This document shows, piece by piece, positions 5,577-9,863 of a DNA stretch of 9,863 nucleotides (within the stretch, counting starts at the first letter, position 1; each line of letters opens with the position of its first letter). The DNA lies in the NCBI GenBank assembly GCA_028708585.1, contig JAQVYO010000053.1, positions 1 through 9,863 on the forward strand, read 5' to 3'. Source of the stretch: Oscillospiraceae bacterium. GTDB lineage: Bacteria > Bacillota > Clostridia > Oscillospirales > Oscillospiraceae. Made by a program: the position numbers and the translations under genes. The notes under the pieces were generated by a model. It was given only the letters and a program-made list of their open reading frames with translations, did no database searches and had not been told where the DNA came from.

Positions 5577-5717
5577 GTTATCGGGTTATTGTATGGCACA
5601 GTTGGCAGGAGCGGTCATGCTTCTTTTTTGCAGAAACAGGAAGAAACGGGCAGATAGCTGTGACGCAATGAGGGAGCCGGAATAAAATAATATGAAAGTG
5701 TGTTGAGGTGATGGCTT

Positions 5718-6158
5718 TTGGATAATAGAGAACTGTTCGCAAGACTCATTAAATGCGAAGCGGGAGGTGAGGGAGTAGACGGCATGAAGGCCGTTGCCAC
5801 TGTGATTATGAACCGGGTACGGGTGGACAGGGGCGAATATCAACGCGTCAATCAGGGGGATCTGAGGATGGTGATTGAGCAGCAATGCCAGTTTTCCTGC
5901 CTGAAAACGATGATTGGCGGAGAAGAAAATGTACAAAATATATGGGTGGTCACGCCGGATCCGATTCATTATGAGGTTGCCGACTGGGCGATTAGCGGAA
6001 ATATCTTTCTTGGCGCCGGCGGCGATGCGCTTTGGTATATGAATCCATTCAATCCCCAATGCCCCCCCTATTTTCCATACAATCGAACCGGATACTGGTA
6101 TACTAGAATCCACCAACACTGTTTCTTTAACCCAACGGAAGCATACGGCCAAACATAA
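5718..6158 (+). CDS. cwlJ: Spore cortex-lytic hydrolase CwlJ
   Basis: The 146-residue protein belongs to the SleB/CwlJ cell-wall hydrolase family (Hydrolase_2), which degrades the muramic-lactam-containing spore cortex during germination. CwlJ-type members have no signal peptide or binding domain and sit at the coat/cortex boundary; this protein shows that one-domain form, close to the 142 residues known for Bacillus. The family start ELFARLIKCEAGGEGVDGMKAVATVIMNRV (5-34) contains the presumed catalytic Glu14. Later come the CQFSC stretch, NIFLGAGGDALWYMNP and a C-terminal aromatic-rich part. The start is TTG at 5718, supported by GAGGTGA (5705-5711) 6 bases upstream. The ATG at 5711 is out of frame and stops after four codons. 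gerQ follows 30 bases later, as expected because CwlJ needs GerQ for assembly or stability in spores of Bacillus. Confidence 0.9.
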   Translation: MDNRELFARLIKCEAGGEGVDGMKAVATVIMNRVRVDRGEYQRVNQGDLRMVIEQQCQFSCLKTMIGGEENVQNIWVVTPDPIHYEVADWAISGNIFLGAGGDALWYMNPFNPQCPPYFPYNRTGYWYTRIHQHCFFNPTEAYGQT

Positions 6159-6188
6159 CATATCATCAAATGAAGGAGAAACCTAAAA

Positions 6189-6638
6189 ATGAACATTCGC
6201 TTTCAGAACAATCAGGCGTTTTGCGATCCTGCACCGGAAAAAAGGGACGGATGGTCCAATGGGAAAAGCACAGATTCTCCAATCCCTTCCCAGGCGTTTC
6301 TGGGGAAGGATACCATGGGGCCAAGTGATTTGATGGCAAGGCCTGGGCAGATGATGCAGCAGAGTACGGCCCAGCAATTCCAGCAGGGAGCCGTGCAGCA
6401 GGACATGACCCGGCAGGGGCCGCCCACTATGACGGAACCCTATTACATACCAAATTATCTGGCGAGGAACCTTGGAAAAAATGTGCGGGCGGAATTTGTG
6501 ATCGGAACCTCCCAGTTTATGGATAAATCCGGCATCCTTCGGGAGGTGGGCGTCAACTATTTTGTGCTGGAGGACTACATTTCCCATGCGCTGATTATGT
6601 GCGATCTTTATTCCGTGAAATTTGTCACCATCCTTTAA
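6189..6638 (+). CDS. gerQ: Spore coat protein GerQ
   Basis: The 149-residue coat protein is required in Bacillus for CwlJ to be present and active in the spore. The conserved C-terminal domain (about 83-149: EPYYIPNYLARNLGKNVRAE, then FVIGTSQF, REVGVNYFVLEDY, LYSVKFVTIL) matches the GerQ pattern. The N-terminal half is low-complexity, with a glutamine-rich segment (54-76: QMMQQSTAQQFQQGAVQQDM and neighbours). In Bacillus GerQ is cross-linked into the coat by transglutaminase, and glutamines here could serve the same end, though this is inferred. ATG 6189 has AAGGAG (6173-6178) 10 bases upstream. It follows cwlJ in what looks like a two-gene unit closed by a terminator at 6690-6727. Confidence 0.9.
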   Translation: MNIRFQNNQAFCDPAPEKRDGWSNGKSTDSPIPSQAFLGKDTMGPSDLMARPGQMMQQSTAQQFQQGAVQQDMTRQGPPTMTEPYYIPNYLARNLGKNVRAEFVIGTSQFMDKSGILREVGVNYFVLEDYISHALIMCDLYSVKFVTIL

Positions 6639-6689
6639 GGGCGAAGCGCGCAGAATCCTGCGGGGCCGCGCGACCCATAAACGGCCTGC

Positions 6690-6727
6690 AAAAATGCGAA
6701 TGCCCCCGTTCGGGTATTCGCATTTTT
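6690..6727 (+). terminator. Terminator after gerQ
   Basis: AAAAATGCGAATGCCC (6690-6705) pairs with 6712-6727 over 16 positions with a single G-T pair and a 6-base loop. The right arm ends in TTTTT, followed by G-rich DNA. It starts 51 bases after the gerQ stop and separates the sporulation pair from the glmM promoter. Confidence 0.8.
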
Positions 6728-6775
6728 GGGTTGCGGGCGAAAGCACAAATTCGCTTTTGGGGCGCGACCCATGCC

Positions 6776-6805
6776 TTGTTATTCCTACGGTGTTTGTGCT
6801 ATACT
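6776..6805 (+). promoter_or_regulatory. Promoter of the glmM operon
   Basis: TTGTTA (6776-6781) and TATACT (6800-6805) are spaced by 18 bases. TGC just before the -10 gives an extended -10 element (TG-N-TATACT). Transcription would start near 6812 and leave a leader of about 127 bases before glmM, in which I recognise no riboswitch or hairpin. Confidence 0.65.
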
Positions 6806-6938
6806 TTCAGTATTATAAATTTTTTGCGTTTTCGGGGATAGCCGCTGAAAACTGTATGGCTGAGGGAAAAGGGCAAAACGAAGTTTGCTTGCCCGGCTGG
6901 TTTGAAACGGTAAATTTGTGACGATAGGAGACGGATGT

Positions 6939-8285
6939 ATGAAGCGTTATTTCGGAACCGATGGATTTCGCGGGGAGGCAAATGTGACGCTGACCGGCGA
7001 GCACGCATATAAAATCGGGCGGTTTCTGGGCTGGTATTACGGGCGCGATCATAAATGCAGGGCGGTGATTGGAAAGGATACGCGGCGCAGCAGCTATATG
7101 CTGGAAGCTTCTCTGATGGCCGGACTCAACGCTTCCGGAGCGGAGGCGTATCTTTTGCATGTGACCACAACGCCCAGCGTGTCCTATGTGGTGCGCACCG
7201 AAGAGGAGCTGGACTGCGGCATTATGATTTCGGCCAGCCATAACCCCTATTATGACAATGGGATCAAAGTCATCAATGGAAAAGGGGAGAAGATGGAACA
7301 GGAGGTGATCGACCAGATTGAGGCGTACTTAAACGGGCGGATGGGGGAAATTCCCTTGGCAACCCGGGAGAAGATTGGCCGGTCGGTGGATTATGCCGCC
7401 GGGCGGAACCGGTACATCGGATATTTAATTTCGCTGGCTATTCGTTCGTATAAAAATGTGAAAGTGGGGCTGGACTGTGCAAACGGCAGCGCTTGGATGA
7501 TTGCAAAAAATGTTTTCGACGCTTTGGGGGCGGAAACCTTTGTCATCAACAACGCGCCCAACGGGGTCAATATCAATGAAAATTGTGGGTCCACGCATAT
7601 TGAGGCGCTCCGGCAATTTGTAAAGGAAAAGGGTCTTGATATCGGATTTGCTTACGACGGGGATGCGGACCGGTGTATTGCCGTGGATGAAAAAGGCAAT
7701 GTGGTGGACGGAGACCGGATTTTGTATATTTACGGAAAGTATTTGAAAGAACGAGGCAAGCTGCTGAACAATACCGTTGTTACCACCGTGATGTCCAATC
7801 TGGGCCTTTATAAAGCCTTTGAACAGGCAGGCATTTCATATGTTCAGACGGCGGTGGGAGATAAATATGTCTATGAAAATATGCAGGCCAACGGGCATCG
7901 TTTGGGCGGGGAACAATCCGGGCATATTATTTTCAGCAAATACGCCACCACGGGCGACGGGATTCTCACCTCTATTAAGCTGATGGAGGTGATGCTGGAA
8001 CGAAAGACATCCCTCAGCAAGCTTGCGGAACCTGTGTCCATTTATCCGCAGGTGTTGGAAAACGTCAGAGTCTCGGATAAACAGACGGCGATGGAAGACG
8101 AGGATGTTTGCTCTGCCGTTCAGGAAGTAGAAAACAGGCTGGGGGAGGACGGGCGGATTCTGGTCCGCCCCAGCGGAACGGAACCGCTGCTTCGCGTGAT
8201 GGTGGAGGCGAAGGATCCGGATGTTTGCAAAAACTGTGTGCAGCAGGTGGTTTCGGTATTGGAAGCGAAAGGGTACAGGCAATAA
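6939..8285 (+). CDS. glmM: Phosphoglucosamine mutase GlmM
   Basis: The 448-residue cytoplasmic enzyme interconverts glucosamine-6-phosphate and glucosamine-1-phosphate, the step that leads to UDP-GlcNAc and peptidoglycan. All four signature regions of the alpha-D-phosphohexomutase family are present: the phosphoserine loop MISASHNPYYDNGIK with Ser100, the magnesium loop DGDADR (240-245), the sugar-recognition loop GGEQSGH (323-329) and the phosphate-binding loop RPSGTEPLLRVM (410-421). The start MKRYFGTDGFRG is typical of GlmM, and the length equals the Bacillus protein. ATG 6939 follows AGGAG (6926-6930) by 8 bases. The in-frame GTG at 6918 would add 7 residues outside the family and is not preferred. 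It is the first gene of an apparent operon with the phosphopantetheinyl transferase 38 bases downstream. Confidence 0.96.
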   Translation: MKRYFGTDGFRGEANVTLTGEHAYKIGRFLGWYYGRDHKCRAVIGKDTRRSSYMLEASLMAGLNASGAEAYLLHVTTTPSVSYVVRTEEELDCGIMISASHNPYYDNGIKVINGKGEKMEQEVIDQIEAYLNGRMGEIPLATREKIGRSVDYAAGRNRYIGYLISLAIRSYKNVKVGLDCANGSAWMIAKNVFDALGAETFVINNAPNGVNINENCGSTHIEALRQFVKEKGLDIGFAYDGDADRCIAVDEKGNVVDGDRILYIYGKYLKERGKLLNNTVVTTVMSNLGLYKAFEQAGISYVQTAVGDKYVYENMQANGHRLGGEQSGHIIFSKYATTGDGILTSIKLMEVMLERKTSLSKLAEPVSIYPQVLENVRVSDKQTAMEDEDVCSAVQEVENRLGEDGRILVRPSGTEPLLRVMVEAKDPDVCKNCVQQVVSVLEAKGYRQ

Positions 8286-8323
8286 GCCTTTGCGCGTTTT
8301 GGGCTTGGAAAAGGGGGCCTTTC

Positions 8324-8914
8324 ATGGCAATTTACCTGTTTGCTGCCCAGGGAAGGGATGGGAAGGTGCTGGCATATTCCCTGCTTTCCTATGGGGTCCG
8401 GCGGGTGTTTGGCCTTAAGACACTGCCGGAACTGGCCAGGGAGAAAAGAGGGAAACCCTATTTTCCAGATTATCCGAGCCTGTTTTTCAACTTGAGCCAC
8501 AGCGGCCCCTTTGCCTTTTGCGGCCTTGGCACGGGTCCTTTGGGGGTGGATATTGAACAAATGAGGCCCTGCCGCGCGGGACTTCCCCGCCGCGTGATGA
8601 GCAGCCGGGAATATGAGGCATATTCGTCCTGCGCAGATCAAAGGGAACGTTTTTTTTCCCTTTGGACGTTAAAAGAAAGTTATTGCAAGTGTACGGGGGA
8701 AGGACTGGCGGTGCCGCTGCGAGAAAGCGAGTTTCTTTTTTCAAAGGACGGTAAAATCACATCCAGCCGGAAAGACTATAGATTCAGAAGCTATGCGGGA
8801 GCAAATTGGCGGGCGGCGGCCTGCGCCCTGGGCGCCTGTCCTCCCAGGGAGATTATATGGGTTCCGGACCTTTGGAATGAGCCTCACGCATGGAATGAAA
8901 ATAAAGGAGAGTAA
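8324..8914 (+). CDS. Sfp-type 4'-phosphopantetheinyl transferase
   Basis: The 196-residue enzyme moves 4'-phosphopantetheine from coenzyme A to a serine of acyl or peptidyl carrier proteins. Motifs in order: GKPYFPDYPSLFFNLSHSG (43-61), GVDIEQM (74-80) with metal ligands Asp76 and Glu78, and WTLKESYCKCTGEGL (114-128) with Glu118 and Lys117. The length is a little under Sfp (224) and typical of short clostridial members. The frame is open upstream to 8108, but that part overlaps glmM. ATG 8324 has AAGGGGG (8311-8317) 6 bases upstream and begins the family sequence. It stops 3 bases before the transketolase start. No carrier-protein or peptide-synthetase gene is in view, so it may serve fatty-acid ACP or a secondary-metabolite carrier elsewhere. 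Confidence 0.9.
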   Translation: MAIYLFAAQGRDGKVLAYSLLSYGVRRVFGLKTLPELAREKRGKPYFPDYPSLFFNLSHSGPFAFCGLGTGPLGVDIEQMRPCRAGLPRRVMSSREYEAYSSCADQRERFFSLWTLKESYCKCTGEGLAVPLRESEFLFSKDGKITSSRKDYRFRSYAGANWRAAACALGACPPREIIWVPDLWNEPHAWNENKGE

Positions 8915-8917
8915 AAC

Positions 8918-9863
8918 ATGAATCAATCCCAAAAGCAAGCCATTACCGCTATTCGGGTGCTTGCGGCGGAAGCGGTACAGAAAGCGAACAGCGGACATCC
9001 GGGCACGCCCATTGGAGCGGCTCCCATGGCATATGCCGTATGGAGCCAAATGAAGCAGAACCCGCGCCATCCTTCCTGGCCGGCCCGGGATCGCTTTGTG
9101 CTGTCCGCGGGGCACGCATCCGCTTTGGAATATGCCCTTTTGCATCTTTTTGGCTACGGACTTACGATGGAGGATCTCAAATCGTTCCGGCAGTGGGGCA
9201 GCAAAACGCCCGGGCACCCGGAGTACGGACATACCGCGGGAGTGGAAGCCACCACCGGGCCGCTGGGGCAGGGCATGGCGATGGCGGTGGGCATGGCGAT
9301 GGCGGAAGCGCATCTTGCGGCCTTGTTTAACCGGGAAGGCTATCCAGTGGTGGATAATGACACCTATGTGCTGATGGGCGACGGCTGCATGATGGAAGGC
9401 GTGTCTTCGGAAGCGGCCTCCATGGCGGGAGCCATGGGCTTGGGCAGGCTGATTGCCCTATATGACAGCAATGCGATTACCATTGAAGGCGATACCGCAA
9501 TCACCTTTCGGGAAGATGTTGCCGCCCGTTTTGCCGCTTATGGCTGGCATGTGGCAACCGTGGAAGACGGGGAAGACGTGGACGCTATTGGGCAGGCCCT
9601 GAAAAACGCCCGGGAGGAAACAAAACGTCCCTCCCTCATCATCGTTAGGACTCAGATCGCTTACGGAACGCCGAAGGCCGGAAAAGCCAGCGCCCATGGC
9701 GAGCCTCTGGGAGAAGATAATATCAGGGCTATGAAGGAGTTTTTTGGCTGGAGCCAGGAGCCATTCCAGGTTCCAAAGGAAGTGTACGGCCACTTTGCGG
9801 CGATGCAAAGCGTGTTTGAAAAAAAGGAACAAGAGTGGAACGCTCTTTTCGCGGACTGGGAAA
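8918..9863 (+). CDS. tkt: Transketolase, N-terminal 315 codons (runs off right edge)
   Basis: This thiamine-diphosphate enzyme transfers two-carbon ketol units in the non-oxidative pentose phosphate pathway. The visible part is the pyrophosphate-binding domain of the full-length, single-chain form. Residues match well-known transketolase positions: SGHPG with His27, AGHAS with His66, PGHPE with His100, TTGPLGQG (112-119), the thiamine motif GDG (154-156) through Asn185 (LYDSNAI) and SAHGEPLG with His260. ATG 8918 follows AAGGAG (8904-8909) by 8 bases and lies 3 bases after the upstream stop, so it is translated in the same operon. The frame is open to the last base. Full transketolases have about 660 residues, so roughly half is missing from the window, not from the gene. 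Confidence 0.96.
   Translation, partial: MNQSQKQAITAIRVLAAEAVQKANSGHPGTPIGAAPMAYAVWSQMKQNPRHPSWPARDRFVLSAGHASALEYALLHLFGYGLTMEDLKSFRQWGSKTPGHPEYGHTAGVEATTGPLGQGMAMAVGMAMAEAHLAALFNREGYPVVDNDTYVLMGDGCMMEGVSSEAASMAGAMGLGRLIALYDSNAITIEGDTAITFREDVAARFAAYGWHVATVEDGEDVDAIGQALKNAREETKRPSLIIVRTQIAYGTPKAGKASAHGEPLGEDNIRAMKEFFGWSQEPFQVPKEVYGHFAAMQSVFEKKEQEWNALFADWE
9271..9306 (+). repeat. 18-bp tandem duplication inside transketolase
   Basis: Units 9271-9288 and 9289-9306 (GGGCATGGCGATGGCGGT and the same with a final A) are identical at 17 of 18 bases. They encode GMAMAV-GMAMAE. Transketolases normally have a similar QGxxxAVGMAxAE segment here, so the length is normal and the repeat reflects matching codons, possibly kept by local gene conversion. 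Confidence 0.7.

Larger units (their letters stand above)
5373..5717. other. Gene-free stretch between permease and cwlJ
   Basis: No convincing gene is seen on either strand in these 345 bases. The contents are a weak terminator (5488-5507), a long perfect dyad (5520-5576) and the cwlJ ribosome site GAGGTGA (5705-5711). No clear sporulation-sigma promoter for cwlJ could be recognised by eye, although one would be expected here. Confidence 0.6.

Noticed and set aside
397..6163. Thirteen-base identical string AAACATAACATAT at 397-409 and 6151-6163
   Set aside because: Low-complexity AT-rich DNA without extended similarity on either side; not treated as attachment sites.
6183..6746. Long minus-strand frame opposite gerQ (187 codons)
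   Set aside because: It is antisense to a clear GerQ gene, has no family-like sequence and no ribosome site; it is a shadow of the coding strand.
6639..6772. Imperfect direct repeat flanking the gerQ terminator (6639-6678 and 6735-6772, sharing GGGCGAA and GCGCGACCCAT ends)
   Set aside because: Only the ends agree and the centres differ; short GC-rich matches can arise by chance, and no element lies between except the terminator.
6918..6938. GTG start for glmM seven codons upstream
   Set aside because: The ribosome site at 6926-6930 lies inside this extension, and the family start MKRYFGTDGFRG is at 6939.

Overview
The window looks like chromosomal DNA of an anaerobic, endospore-forming Firmicute (class Clostridia or close to it). 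The evidence is a cwlJ-gerQ spore-germination pair, strong purine-rich Shine-Dalgarno sites, lipobox-type lipoproteins, U-tract hairpin terminators and an ArsR repressor of Firmicute type. No genus can be named from the sequence alone. No rRNA, tRNA, CRISPR array, transposase or integrase was seen.

Left edge (1-738). Two minus-strand reading frames run out of the window. One is the first 36 codons of an unrecognised gene. Ahead of it is a 65-codon frame that resembles the N-terminus of a BioB/HydE-type radical SAM protein and stops just where the Fe-S cysteines should begin. To their right is the apparent 3' remnant of a membrane-protein gene (398-541), followed by a stretch dense in hairpins that includes two terminator-like structures.

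Centre (797-5372). This is an accessory-looking module on the plus strand: an ArsR/SmtB repressor with its own operator interlocked with a near-consensus promoter, a BioB/HydE/PylB-like radical SAM enzyme, and a three-part ABC importer of the nitrate/sulfonate/taurine/thiamine-precursor (NitT/TauT) type (lipoprotein receptor, ATPase, permease). The natural reading is a thiol-reactive metal(loid)-sensing switch controlling uptake of a small organic molecule and radical-based modification of it. The substrate is not identifiable from sequence. A strong hairpin with U-tract between receptor and ATPase genes probably sets unequal expression within the operon. A 345-bp gene-free stretch with a perfect 23-bp dyad follows.

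Right part (5718-9863). This is more GC-rich and housekeeping-like: cwlJ and gerQ (spore cortex lysis), a terminator, then a new promoter driving glmM (amino-sugar activation for peptidoglycan), an Sfp-type phosphopantetheinyl transferase, and the first 315 codons of transketolase, which continues past the right edge. The last three are tightly spaced and look like one operon.

The most interesting parts are the ArsR-radical SAM-ABC combination and the truncated second radical SAM reading frame nearby. All functional pairings beyond family level are inference.
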